DNA of 64,000 bases from Cytophaga sp. FL35 (lineage in GTDB: Bacteria > Bacteroidota > Bacteroidia > Flavobacteriales > Flavobacteriaceae): NCBI RefSeq assembly GCF_014349235.1, contig NZ_JACSOH010000005.1:124001-188000 (forward strand), given 5' to 3'. This document shows, in pieces, positions 36,087-45,401 of the stretch. The translations under genes and the position numbers were made by a program. Every line of letters starts with the position of its first letter. Position 1 is the stretch's first letter. The notes below the pieces were generated by a model, which was given only the letters and a program-made list of their open reading frames with translations, was not told the DNA's origin and ran no database searches.

Positions 36087-37943
36087 TTAAACAATAGAGA
36101 TACCCTTGCCATTATTGGCCAGCCATTGCCTAAGAACCAATAACTTCCATATGATTGAAAAATGATTCCAATTACCGCTCATATGGTTTTTAATTACTTT
36201 TTGAACTTCATTAGCCTTAACTCCAGGAATTTCACTAAGATTTTTAGAGGAGAGTTCATCCAGTACATAATCTTTTAGCTCATTTTTAAACCAATGGTTT
36301 AAAGGTACGGCAAAACCTGATTTAGGTCTGTTGAATATATGTTCTGGAACATGGGAATACAGTATCTCCTTTAAAATTCTTTTTTGGTTGTCTCCTTTCC
36401 ATTTAAATTCCGTGGGCAAAGAACGGGCAAACTCCACTATTCTATAATCCAGTAACGGAGACCTTGCTTCTAAGGAGTAAGCCATACTGGCCCGATCTAC
36501 TTTTGTGTTGATGTCCCAACTTAGATATGTCTTTAGGTCAAAATCCGATATTCGTTCGTAAATATTCTTGTGGTTATGAAAAAGGTATTTAAGCTCCTTC
36601 ACCTTTTCGGTCTCAAAGGTTAAGTTGGTACAAGAAGCATCAGGATTGGTCATTGTTTTTAGGTAAGCCTCCTCAATATTAGATAACAGCAAGTATGCGG
36701 ATAGGGTTTTTAACCGATTGTTTTTATAGGGGACTCGTTGCATAATGTTAGCGGCTATCTTCCTGATAGATAAGGGGATATCGTATTTGTTTTTATTTTG
36801 CTTAACCCATTGGTATCTATGGTACCCAAGAAAGCTTTCATCCCCGGCATCTCCGGACAGGGCTACGGTGACCTTTTTTCTAGTGTGCTTGGAAAGAAGC
36901 ATGGAGGGCAGTGCGGAAGAATCCGCAAAAGGTTCATCATAAAAATCACAAAAATTGGATATCAAATCTAATCCTTCTTTATGATCACACTCTATAACAT
37001 GGTGGTCGGTACCTAAATGATCGGCTACTTGTTGGGCGTACTGGCTTTCGTCAAAATCCTTTTCATTGAATTTCACGGAAAATGTTTTTACCTTTTCTTG
37101 AGTGGATTTTACAGCCATAGCAGCAATCAATGAAGAATCTACCCCTCCGGAAAGAAAGACCCCCACTGGCACATCGGCTACCATTCTAAGGCCAACAGCA
37201 TCAGTAAGAAGCTTCTCAAGTTCTGTTTTGGCCATTTCAAAACTACCTTGATAAGGCTTTTGCTGAGTGTAATCTATATCCCAATACTGGTGTGTTGCGA
37301 ATTCTGAGCTTTCTAAGTTAAACGTAAAGGAGTGGCCATCTTCCAGCTTTTTAATTTCATTAAAAATAGAACTGGGAGAGGGTATGGAATTCCACGTTAA
37401 ATATTGTTGAATGGCCTTGTCCGAAATGGTTAGATGATGATTGTGTAATTTAATGGATGAAATTTGACTGGCAAATTCAAATTGGCTACCGTTCCAATAA
37501 TAGTAAAAGGGTTTTTGCCCTAACCGATCTTTGGCGCCAAAAAATATTTGCTTTTCTATATCATAAATTACAAAGGCAAACATGCCGTTGAAATATTTTA
37601 CACAATCCTCCCCGTATTCCAAGTAGGCAGCACAAATCACTTCCGTATCACTGGTAGTGTTAAATACATGCCCTCTTTTTTTTAGGTCTTCCCTTAGCGC
37701 TTTATAATTAAAAACCTCCCCGTTAAATACTATATATACTTTTTGGGCAAAGGTCATAGGTTGATTGGATCGTGGGTCCAGGTCTATAATGGATAAGCGG
37801 TTATGACCAAAGGTTATTTTACCATTGGTATAAGGGTAGGTATCCCAACCCATTTGATCAGGTCCGCGATAGGAGGTTATTTCCAGTTTTTCACGGATCT
37901 GATTTTCCGTATAAGGTATTGTAGTGCCGTAAATTCCACACAT
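36087..37943 (-). CDS. asnB: AsnB-type glutamine-dependent amidotransferase
   Basis: A 618-residue class-II amidotransferase of the asparagine synthase (glutamine-hydrolysing) family. The catalytic cysteine is C2 (MCGIYG), followed by SYRGPDQMG, LSIIDLDPRSNQP and FNGEVFNY; the synthase half has the pyrophosphate loop LSGGVDSSLIAA (265-274) and LSGDAGDESFLGY, then SLEARSPLLDYR. In polysaccharide loci such proteins amidate uronic acid carboxylates instead of making free asparagine. Given the UDP-GalNAcA and UDP-GalA genes nearby, an amidated uronic acid is inferred. Free asparagine synthesis cannot be excluded. Confidence 0.88.
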   Translation of the reverse strand: MCGIYGTTIPYTENQIREKLEITSYRGPDQMGWDTYPYTNGKITFGHNRLSIIDLDPRSNQPMTFAQKVYIVFNGEVFNYKALREDLKKRGHVFNTTSDTEVICAAYLEYGEDCVKYFNGMFAFVIYDIEKQIFFGAKDRLGQKPFYYYWNGSQFEFASQISSIKLHNHHLTISDKAIQQYLTWNSIPSPSSIFNEIKKLEDGHSFTFNLESSEFATHQYWDIDYTQQKPYQGSFEMAKTELEKLLTDAVGLRMVADVPVGVFLSGGVDSSLIAAMAVKSTQEKVKTFSVKFNEKDFDESQYAQQVADHLGTDHHVIECDHKEGLDLISNFCDFYDEPFADSSALPSMLLSKHTRKKVTVALSGDAGDESFLGYHRYQWVKQNKNKYDIPLSIRKIAANIMQRVPYKNNRLKTLSAYLLLSNIEEAYLKTMTNPDASCTNLTFETEKVKELKYLFHNHKNIYERISDFDLKTYLSWDINTKVDRASMAYSLEARSPLLDYRIVEFARSLPTEFKWKGDNQKRILKEILYSHVPEHIFNRPKSGFAVPLNHWFKNELKDYVLDELSSKNLSEIPGVKANEVQKVIKNHMSGNWNHFSIIWKLLVLRQWLANNGKGISIV

Positions 37944-38146
37944 ATTGGTTGTGTATTATAATTTCATTATTGAATAGAACATAGTCCTAGGAATATTTAA
38001 CCTCGAATAAGGCAAACTATTGTATTTATAATATAAATGATTCTAAATGGAACGGAGTACTAGTGGTTAATTTGAACAATATTTTGATTTTGGTACAAAT
38101 TAGCATCTAGGTAAATTCAATATATAATTGTACTTTTTATTTTCAC

Positions 38147-39304
38147 TTAATTCTGTAACACCGCCTTTTCCCCTGTATATAGGCTAAGAGAGTAGATTTG
38201 ATTATATATCCACAACGTAATCAATAGCAGGTATCCATTATCAAAGAAATTATGGCTGGTCATTAAAAGTATTGCCAATGAAATTGACATAAACAAAATA
38301 TTGGGTTTTTTTTGGAATTGGGTCATTCCCTTTCTAATCAAAAAAAAGAAGAATATGAGTAGCATTATAAAAGGGATAATGCCTGCTTCACCCAGCAATT
38401 TCAAATAAGTGTTATGGGCTCCAAGAAAACCACCAAGCCCGCCACCATCAAAGGAGTTGAACCCATGGCCCAAAATGGGCTTTTCCATAACAAAACCGTA
38501 AAATTTTTGCCAAGTTTCAAAACGAGAACCTTCATTTAGGTCCTGAGCGGCCGTGGTGTCTCCACTTAAAAGACCTGTTAGTTGCGTAAGCCTATCATTT
38601 TTAACAGGTAAAAAGGAATTATACGCCATTAAGGTAAATAAGATGACAATTCCAAAAATTAGTTTGTTGGTGTTCTTTATAGAGATTTTTATCGAAATTA
38701 GGTTAATGATGACCCAGAGGAGGATAAAGGTGCGCGAAAAGGTCAGCAATCCCATTATGGTAAATATCAACTGCGCCATTAACTTAAATTTTTTGTTTTT
38801 TAGGACGTAGGTAAGTGAGTAGCCCAAAATACATATAAATCCCCCGGCGTTAGGGTTTAGGTAAAACCCGCTGTAGCGTCCATAATCCTTTAGAGGATTG
38901 TTGAAAAAGTAAATTTGCGATATAATGCTCAGGGCCCCAATGAGTAAAAAAATAGATAATTCTTTTGTTGAGGTTTGTTTTACAAGCTCATAGCCACAAA
39001 TAATTACAATAAAGTATTTAACCCAAAATATTAGATAAAAGTTGATGGGGGGGATATAGGATTGGCCAGAGAGGCTTCCTATAATAAAATACATTAATCC
39101 AATAAACAAAAGCCACATATTAACTCCTGTTCTCTTATTGACAATATAGAACAATATTAACAGACCAAAGGACATGTAGCTTAATATGGAAGAAATTACC
39201 GGGTTGATATGGGTTAGGGCAAAATCCGGAATGTTTAGCAAAAAAAGAGCTAAAATAGCGTACTTTAAAATGCTGTTAAAAAGAGTAAGTTGTCCTAACA
39301 TCAT
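38147..39304 (-). CDS. Wzy-type O-antigen/EPS polymerase
   Basis: A 385-residue inner-membrane protein with about 10-11 hydrophobic segments. It has the O-antigen ligase/polymerase hallmark GHGFNSFDGGGLGG, followed by AHNTYLKLLGEAGIIPFIML, in the large loop near residues 278-310. As the only such gene in the locus it is the likely polymerase joining Wzx-flipped repeat units at the periplasmic face. It lies 5 bases after the GT4 gene stop. The coding strand has a run of seven C near 39047-39053, a possible slippage site. Confidence 0.83.
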   Translation of the reverse strand: MMLGQLTLFNSILKYAILALFLLNIPDFALTHINPVISSILSYMSFGLLILFYIVNKRTGVNMWLLFIGLMYFIIGSLSGQSYIPPINFYLIFWVKYFIVIICGYELVKQTSTKELSIFLLIGALSIISQIYFFNNPLKDYGRYSGFYLNPNAGGFICILGYSLTYVLKNKKFKLMAQLIFTIMGLLTFSRTFILLWVIINLISIKISIKNTNKLIFGIVILFTLMAYNSFLPVKNDRLTQLTGLLSGDTTAAQDLNEGSRFETWQKFYGFVMEKPILGHGFNSFDGGGLGGFLGAHNTYLKLLGEAGIIPFIMLLIFFFFLIRKGMTQFQKKPNILFMSISLAILLMTSHNFFDNGYLLLITLWIYNQIYSLSLYTGEKAVLQN

Positions 39305-39309
39305 TTGTG

Positions 39310-40404
39310 CTATACTAATTTAAAGATATAGTTTCTCCATAAGTTAACAATGCTCTCCCCTTGATACTTTTTTGTAGAGGAAAGGGCATTGTCCCTAAAT
39401 TTTTGTTGAAGCTCTTTGTTGCTCATAAGAATGGCCATTTTTTCTTCCAAAGCCTGCGGGTCCCCTACTGGAATCAGAAAACCGTTTTCACCGTGATTAA
39501 TGAGGTCTGAGGGGCCATGCTCGCAATTGGTGGATATGGTTGGAATTCCAAAGGAAAGGGCTTCTAACAGGGCATTGGGGAACCCTTCGTGTTCCGAAGT
39601 AAATACAAATAATGTAGCTTTGTTATAAAATTCATGTATTTCTTTTTGCTTTCCAACAAATTGTATGTTTTCCCAAACATTCAGGTCTTTGGCCAAGGTT
39701 TCAAATGCAGTCCTGTTTCGTCCGTCGCCTACAAAGATCAATTGCCAATTGTTGATGTTCAGTTTAGAAAACGCTTGTATAAGCAAGTCTTGAGCCTTAC
39801 CGTTCTTGAAACTTCCAACATTTAAAATTACGTTTTCTCTCTGCTCTTGTTTCAGCTTTATTTTGGAGGCCAGTGAATCGGCCAAGGGGTTGGGAATGAC
39901 CACTATTTTAGAAGAATCTAGCACTTTTTGATAAAAAAGCCTGTTGCCTTCTGTCTGTACAACCAAATAATTACAGCGCTTATAACTATAATCCCTTACC
40001 ATGGCAAGTAATTTTGGTGGCTGGTCTATATTGTGGTTTGCACGTTCGCTTATGATACAAGGTATTCCGCAACGCTTAGAGGCCCAAATGGCATAAATAT
40101 TTGAGCTCGTCATAAAACCAATGGTCAATTGGATTTTGTTGCTCTTTATTATCTTTGTTAGTGTTCTTACGCGATTAAGCCCATTGATGGTGGACTTTAT
40201 AGGATTGGTGGCTGTTTTTGGGTTCTCGGAACAGTAAAGTAGCTTAATGGATTTGTTTAGGGGGTAAAAAGGTTCGGTCTTAACCAATGTAATAATAAAA
40301 ACTTCCAATTCCTTTTCTAGGCTATTGGCCAATTCTGATATGACCCTCTCAGCTCCTCCGGAACTAAGACTGTAAATAACAAAGGCAACTCTTTTTTTTT
40401 GCAT
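39310..40404 (-). CDS. GT4 family glycosyltransferase
   Basis: A 364-residue GT-B enzyme. The start MQKKRVAFVIYSLSSGGAER fits the family better than an ATG 30 bases upstream (40434). Other motifs are IISERANHNIDQPPK, VVQTEGNRLFYQKVL, VIPNPLADSLASK, FVGDGRNRTAF and HEGFPNALLEALSFGIP (EX7E), then NCEHGPSDLINHGENG. It is a close cousin of the enzyme at 31727. Donor and acceptor are unknown. Confidence 0.86.
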   Translation of the reverse strand: MQKKRVAFVIYSLSSGGAERVISELANSLEKELEVFIITLVKTEPFYPLNKSIKLLYCSENPKTATNPIKSTINGLNRVRTLTKIIKSNKIQLTIGFMTSSNIYAIWASKRCGIPCIISERANHNIDQPPKLLAMVRDYSYKRCNYLVVQTEGNRLFYQKVLDSSKIVVIPNPLADSLASKIKLKQEQRENVILNVGSFKNGKAQDLLIQAFSKLNINNWQLIFVGDGRNRTAFETLAKDLNVWENIQFVGKQKEIHEFYNKATLFVFTSEHEGFPNALLEALSFGIPTISTNCEHGPSDLINHGENGFLIPVGDPQALEEKMAILMSNKELQQKFRDNALSSTKKYQGESIVNLWRNYIFKLV

Positions 40405-40547
40405 TCTATGGGTGCTACGTGATGGTATAACCAATCAAAATGCTAAAATACATTATTTCTCACGGGTAAGCTTATGAATTGGTTCAATTTCCCATTGGGA
40501 ACGACCATCGGTAATTTCATCTGGATAATTTACTGCTGCCCGTACTT

Positions 40548-42089
40548 TCAATTCTTAAAAACCCCTTTTTTTAAGCGCCTGATTAAATCCCTGAAGAATC
40601 GGTCCGAGATATAAAGTATGCCTCCGTAAATAAGAACTAAACTCAAGGTTATGATGATGGCATACAATCCAAAATCTATAAAGTTGGCAATTTTGAATGT
40701 GATAAGTTTGGTAGACAAAAATTGAATACTAAAATACACCGGGACAAAAATTGCAGAAAGCTTTAAAAAACCCCAGAAATACTCGGAAACAGGCCATTCA
40801 AATCCCTTGGTAAAAAGAAAGTACGGACGCCATAACATAATAATCAGCACAAGGCTGCAGCAAGTCCCCAACAAAATCCCGGGAAGCCCCCATTTGCTTA
40901 CCAAAAGCAATGACACCCCTAAGTTAATGATGCTTTGGGCCACTGGAGCCCAAGTGTCCGAGTACAACCCATAGGCTTGCTTAAATACGTCTACCGGCTG
41001 CCTTACCTGCAACATAAAAAAGTTAATGGCAAAAAGGGCAACGGTAGTTTCTGAAAGTATGTATTTTTCTCCCAACCAAAGAATTATAAACGGGTCTACC
41101 AAAGTTATGATCCCAAGCCCCACAATACCTGCTATAAAGAACCTGAAGGACATTAATTCCCAAAAAACCTGTTTAATGGAGGTTTCATTCTTTTCCGCTA
41201 CCAAATTGCCAACACTGGCATTGGTGCCCAAGAAAAATTTATTTAACAGGGTGGCAAAGTTGAGTATAATCAACTGATAATTGCCAAAAAAGGCAACGGT
41301 TTCTACGTTTATAAAAGAAAAAATTAAAATATTGTCCGTACCATTAGAGACAAAGGTTCCGAATTTGTGCAAACTTATTTCCTTGATTTTCTTAACAAGT
41401 TCGGGATAGGATTTAAATTTTTCTTCTTTTCCATCAGCCTGTTTCAGAGACAAATTTAACCAAGGGTAGGTTTTGGCAGTTTTTTTGCGGAGGGTTAAGG
41501 TAAACAAAATAGCGCTTATTAACTCTAGGCTAATCCATCCAATAAAGCTTTGGAAGTAGAAAACTACAATGAGCTGCAGGATAATTTTACCAATGTTATA
41601 GGTTTGAAGGTATTTGGCTACCATATATTCTTTTTGGTCTGCCTGAAACAGTAGCATGTGGTAATTGTAAAAATATCCAAGTAGAGAACTGATCAGAAAG
41701 GCAAAAAAAGCATAATAAATGAGGGGTAAGGAAATGCCCGTATCTTCAAAGATGATAGGAAAAAATACTGATAGTATTAGAGAAAGGCCAATGATGAACC
41801 AACCAATTTTTTTATAGATGTTTCCAAAAAACCGAATAATATGATTTATTTCTTGGTGGTTCTTATCAAACAAGGGTTGGTATAGGGTAAACCCAATAGC
41901 AGTACCAATACCCAGTTCGGCCAAGTTTAGAAAACTCAAAAAACTTTGGAGGGTAGAGGTAAGCCCCATAAAGTCATCCCCTAAATTTTCCAAAAAGATT
42001 TTCCTGGCAAAGAATTGCGTTAGGATAAAAAGGACATGAAAAAAAACCCCAACCTTGGCATTTTTAATGGTGTTGGCAAGTCTGGACAT
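40548..42089 (-). CDS. Wzx-type oligosaccharide flippase
   Basis: A 513-residue polytopic membrane protein of the MATE/MVF polysaccharide-flippase group, with about 12-14 helices from VGVFFHVLFILTQFFARKIFL to SLVLIYGGILYISDRFF. It would flip the undecaprenyl-linked repeat unit across the inner membrane. The ATG at 42089 overlaps the stop of the GT2 gene upstream as TAATG, so this start was chosen; a longer in-frame start exists at 42128. A run of Lys and Arg in the first loop (about residue 80) is typical. Confidence 0.87.
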   Translation of the reverse strand: MSRLANTIKNAKVGVFFHVLFILTQFFARKIFLENLGDDFMGLTSTLQSFLSFLNLAELGIGTAIGFTLYQPLFDKNHQEINHIIRFFGNIYKKIGWFIIGLSLILSVFFPIIFEDTGISLPLIYYAFFAFLISSLLGYFYNYHMLLFQADQKEYMVAKYLQTYNIGKIILQLIVVFYFQSFIGWISLELISAILFTLTLRKKTAKTYPWLNLSLKQADGKEEKFKSYPELVKKIKEISLHKFGTFVSNGTDNILIFSFINVETVAFFGNYQLIILNFATLLNKFFLGTNASVGNLVAEKNETSIKQVFWELMSFRFFIAGIVGLGIITLVDPFIILWLGEKYILSETTVALFAINFFMLQVRQPVDVFKQAYGLYSDTWAPVAQSIINLGVSLLLVSKWGLPGILLGTCCSLVLIIMLWRPYFLFTKGFEWPVSEYFWGFLKLSAIFVPVYFSIQFLSTKLITFKIANFIDFGLYAIIITLSLVLIYGGILYISDRFFRDLIRRLKKGVFKN

Positions 42090-43105
42090 TATAATCTTAA
42101 CAGCTTTAACTTCATTTTTATGCGCCAATCGTTCACCTTTAAAAATTGGGCGTACAGATTTAGAGGTAGTAATTTGGCAAGAACTCCATAAGTAGAGTAG
42201 ATGTTGTCTCTTATATTGACCTGATCTGAAATTTCTTTTTTAATTTGTTTTCTATGGCTTTTGTCCCTGTCTATTTGAGGGAAAGAAAATAAAGAGTTGT
42301 AATGAGATACCAAGCCTTCCAGTAAATGCATTCTCGCATTAAGTTTTACTTTCTCGTTATACTGTGTGGTCTGCTCAACAACATAATATAGAGCGTCCTT
42401 GGCCGCCAATTTTTTTTCGTTATAAGCACTGCGAATCACGCTTTCATTCTCATTGTTGTATATATAGAATGGAAAAGGTAAATAGCCCTGGTGGTCTATT
42501 CTATTTATAATGTCAATGGTGAAAAAAACATCCTGATGTATTTTTCCCGGAATGAATAAAAGACCTTCGATGAGCTCTTTTTTGTATATCCTACGCCATA
42601 CGGAGAAACTATTGTTTTTAACAATGCGCTCCATGGCTTCTTCCTGTGTTTCTAACTTATTGATTAGCTTCATATTTGGCAATCCCTTGTCTTTTAGGCT
42701 TCTACTCCCTATTAGGCCACATTCAACCACCGAAAGTTTTTGCTCGGTAAGGAAATCTAGCATGGCCGAGAACATTTCTCTATGGATCCAATCGTCGCTG
42801 TCAATGAATGAAATGTAATCTCCAGTGGCTCTTTTCAACCCTGCGTTCCTTGCTAGGCTAGACCCTCCATTAGCTTGCTGTATAACGTGTATTCTGTTAT
42901 CTGTTTCAGCATACTCCAAGCAAATATCATAGCTCTCATCAGTTGACCCATCATCTACCAAAATAATTTCTAGAGTGCGGTAAGTTTGTTGGCATATACT
43001 ATCCAAGCAACGCTTTAGGTAGGGCGCCACGTTATAAACCGGCATAATTACCGATAGCAGTGGTTTCTCGCTATTTACTAATGCTGGTTCTACGGCTTTG
43101 GACAT
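42089..43105 (-). CDS. GT2 family glycosyltransferase
   Basis: A 338-residue GT-A enzyme with SVIMPVYNVAPYLKRCLDSI at the start, EIILVDDGSTDESYDIC, NGGSSLARNAGLKRATGDY and FIDSDDW (DxD near residue 100). It heads the run of genes ending in wzx and its stop overlaps the wzx start by one base. Upstream it is separated from the second lyase gene by a terminator at 43212-43257, so its transcript must start in the 106 or so bases above 43105, though I see no clear promoter box. Confidence 0.87.
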   Translation of the reverse strand: MSKAVEPALVNSEKPLLSVIMPVYNVAPYLKRCLDSICQQTYRTLEIILVDDGSTDESYDICLEYAETDNRIHVIQQANGGSSLARNAGLKRATGDYISFIDSDDWIHREMFSAMLDFLTEQKLSVVECGLIGSRSLKDKGLPNMKLINKLETQEEAMERIVKNNSFSVWRRIYKKELIEGLLFIPGKIHQDVFFTIDIINRIDHQGYLPFPFYIYNNENESVIRSAYNEKKLAAKDALYYVVEQTTQYNEKVKLNARMHLLEGLVSHYNSLFSFPQIDRDKSHRKQIKKEISDQVNIRDNIYSTYGVLAKLLPLNLYAQFLKVNDWRIKMKLKLLRL

Positions 43106-43211
43106 TTAAGCAAGTTATTTACTAAAGGGACAACGAAATTTAAAATGGAAAATTTTAAAGGGGTTGGAAAAATTGTATTTGTTGAAACAAAGATCTTAAA
43201 AAAAGAATTAT

Positions 43212-43257
43212 TTAAAAAAAGAAAAGCCTTCACTTTTGAAGGTTTTTCTTTTTTTTA
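43212..43257 (-). terminator. Terminator of the second lyase gene
   Basis: The stem CCTTCA (43227-43232) with TGAAGG (43237-43242) around a four-base loop is flanked by long A- and T-rich tracts on both sides. On the minus strand it follows the lyase stop at 43267 by only a few bases. The symmetrical tracts could also stop transcripts from the other side. Confidence 0.8.
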
Positions 43258-43266
43258 AATGCATAA

Positions 43267-45102
43267 TTATTTACCTTGTACCAAATAGTGAAGGAACTCT
43301 TCTATATTGGTGTACCCGTTACCGTCATGGTCACCTTTACTATCGTCCACACCTACGGTACCGCCTATATTGCTTTCCCATGCATCAGCAATGCCATCTC
43401 CGTCGGTGTCGTAACTTGCGCTCCTAGATGTGCTGGGTTTTAAAGGAGGCGTTATCTTGGCCTCTGTTCCTGTTCCTGCCTTGTATTCTGCAATTAAATT
43501 GGTGTCTATAACATCTCTGTGCAAATATGCCCCAACAATAGGTAGAACTTTATTTTCTACCCCAGATACCGTGGTTTCCCAAGAGTCTACTAAGGAGTTG
43601 GTAATAACCCTATTAGACTTACCGTAGTTGGTGATGTTATCTTGGTATATAGGTAATGATCCCCAATTGTTACCCACTTGAAAATTATGGGAAACAAAGA
43701 TGCTTCCTTCAGATTCTTTAGCATCAGGGTTGTTGTAAGTAGATGCTTCATAACTGATAGCTCTATAAATTGGAGGGTTTTGCGAAGAGGAGCTGTAAAT
43801 GTTTCCTATTACATCAACGTTGTTACCCCATGCTACATTGGTATACCCTCTATTAGCATGAGTTATATTATTAATCATTTCTGCAGTTTCTCCATCAAAA
43901 CCAAAGCCAAAGAATACGGAACGGCTTTGCTCGTGAGACATGACATTTTCTAAAATGGAAGCATTCTGAACATATTGTCCGAATAGGAAGTTGTACTTTC
44001 CAGTACCTTTGGCAATCAAACAATTTTGAATAGTAACATTTTTAAGGGGTGCAGAACTTCTTGCTCCCGCAAAATCCACATTTTCATCATCTCCACCGGA
44101 AAGGCTTAAATGTGCCAACATCACATTTTCTTGAATATAACCATTAACTCCCCAATTACGGAGGCGGATACAATCTAAATCTTGACCGTCATTGTGTGGC
44201 CTTATGGCTAAATGTGTTATAATTACATTGGAAGAATATACTTCAAACCCATAGTTTCGTAGGGTAATACCAGGGCTAGGGGCAGTTTCTCCGGCTACTG
44301 TGATATTTTCTCTCTTGGCATTTAAAGAAGCATTGGAAGAACCTAAGTATAGAGGGCCGGACAAAAATATATCGCCTGCCACATCAAAAACAACGGTTCT
44401 TTTTCCATAGGTGTTCTCAACGGCCTCCCTTAAACTTCCTGGGCCGGAATCGTTCAGATTGGTTACATGAATCACTTTGCCTCCGCGACCTCCGGTAGTA
44501 TATTTGCCAAAGCCTTCGGCAGTTGGGAAGGCTTTTAGCTCTTGGGGTGCCTCATCCGTAATCGTTACTTCTGTTTCATTGATTTCCGTACTCCCGTCTT
44601 CATTTTCTGTTTCGGTCGTATAGGTAAAGGTCTCTGTGGTCTTTCCTTCTGTAGTATCCGTTTCTGTATTGGTTTCTTCGTTTTGCGAGGCTGGTTCGTC
44701 AGCACTTTGAGACGCCTCTTCAGAAGTTGTTTGGGGCTCCTCGGTTTGGGGCTCGGTGTTTTCAGGTTCAGTTCCTGTTCTGCTATCAATTACCTCCGGG
44801 GTGTAAGTCAAAGTCTTATCTTCATTGATGACAACGGTACCGTTTTGAGGCTGGCTAGTATCTATAATCTTTACTTTTTCAGGAGTGCTGATGACGTCAT
44901 TGGCCAAAACATCTAAGACCATGGTCTCTCCGGTGTACCGATATACATCACGTAAGAAAACGTTCCCGGTCAAGGAGGCCAATTCACTGTCTTGAGCGAC
45001 ATAGTCCGCCAAAAGATCTGTGTCTTTACTGCAAGCCATGCTCAATAATAGGGCAATACAAAGCATGGCCAAATTAATGGCATTTCTTCTAAAAGTTGTC
45101 AT
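43267..45102 (-). CDS. Surface lipoprotein with PL1-like parallel beta-helix lyase domain
   Basis: A 611-residue lipoprotein: lipobox SMAC with C24, then SKDTDLLADYV, nearly the same as the other lyase at 47875. Residues about 45-110 resemble an Ig/cadherin-like repeat (VLDVLANDV, then TYTPEV). A Glu/Thr-rich linker covers about 112-185. From about 192 the PL1-like pectate-lyase-type helix begins with AFPTAEGFGKYTTGGRGG and VTNLNDSGPGSLREAVE. The position of the metal-site motif IDHCS is changed to LAHLS, while the Arg in HEQSRSV is kept. The C-terminus has calcium-type repeats (DTDGDGIADAWES and DHDGNGYTNIEEF). It stands alone between two terminators, inside the EPS locus. Confidence 0.82.
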   Translation of the reverse strand: MTTFRRNAINLAMLCIALLLSMACSKDTDLLADYVAQDSELASLTGNVFLRDVYRYTGETMVLDVLANDVISTPEKVKIIDTSQPQNGTVVINEDKTLTYTPEVIDSRTGTEPENTEPQTEEPQTTSEEASQSADEPASQNEETNTETDTTEGKTTETFTYTTETENEDGSTEINETEVTITDEAPQELKAFPTAEGFGKYTTGGRGGKVIHVTNLNDSGPGSLREAVENTYGKRTVVFDVAGDIFLSGPLYLGSSNASLNAKRENITVAGETAPSPGITLRNYGFEVYSSNVIITHLAIRPHNDGQDLDCIRLRNWGVNGYIQENVMLAHLSLSGGDDENVDFAGARSSAPLKNVTIQNCLIAKGTGKYNFLFGQYVQNASILENVMSHEQSRSVFFGFGFDGETAEMINNITHANRGYTNVAWGNNVDVIGNIYSSSSQNPPIYRAISYEASTYNNPDAKESEGSIFVSHNFQVGNNWGSLPIYQDNITNYGKSNRVITNSLVDSWETTVSGVENKVLPIVGAYLHRDVIDTNLIAEYKAGTGTEAKITPPLKPSTSRSASYDTDGDGIADAWESNIGGTVGVDDSKGDHDGNGYTNIEEFLHYLVQGK

Positions 45103-45280
45103 AAGTAGGTGTTAAGATTCGGGATTTGGGATCCTTATCTTACTTTTTTTATTGTTACGTGTTTTTCTTTACATAAAATGTAATGGCCTTCAATTCTTTT
45201 TATTCTTAACCTACTTAATCAAATATTGTTGTTGAACGAACCAATTTCTAGATGAACTGCATGCATCGAACCAAAAATAT

Positions 45281-45291
45281 CGATGAACGGC
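45281..45291 (-). promoter_or_regulatory. Candidate EPS-locus regulatory element upstream of second lyase
   Basis: Minus-strand GCCGTTCATCG followed by ATATTTTTGG. A weaker copy (GCAGTTCATCT) lies at 45260-45250, 31 bases closer to the gene. It points toward the lyase start at 45102, about 180 bases away. Confidence 0.3.
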
Positions 45292-45343
45292 ATTCGAAAG
45301 CTTTTGAAAGTGGGCAGTTGTCCTTTTGAAGTATATAGTGCCC

Positions 45344-45370
45344 AAAAAAAAGCAGGACAAGGTCCTGCTT
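45344..45370 (-). terminator. Terminator of the UDP-sugar dehydrogenase/epimerase unit
   Basis: AGCAGGAC (45351-45358) pairs with GTCCTGCT (45362-45369), and on the minus strand the hairpin is followed by a run of eight T. It lies 32 bases after the stop of the dehydrogenase gene (45402). Confidence 0.85.
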
Positions 45371-45401
45371 ATTGATTAGAATGATCTTTTTAAATGGTTT
45401 T

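Noticed and set aside
44542-44916. Cys/Phe-rich 124-residue frame on the plus strand
   Set aside because: It is the complement of the Glu/Thr-rich linker of the second lyase, which gives long spurious frames.
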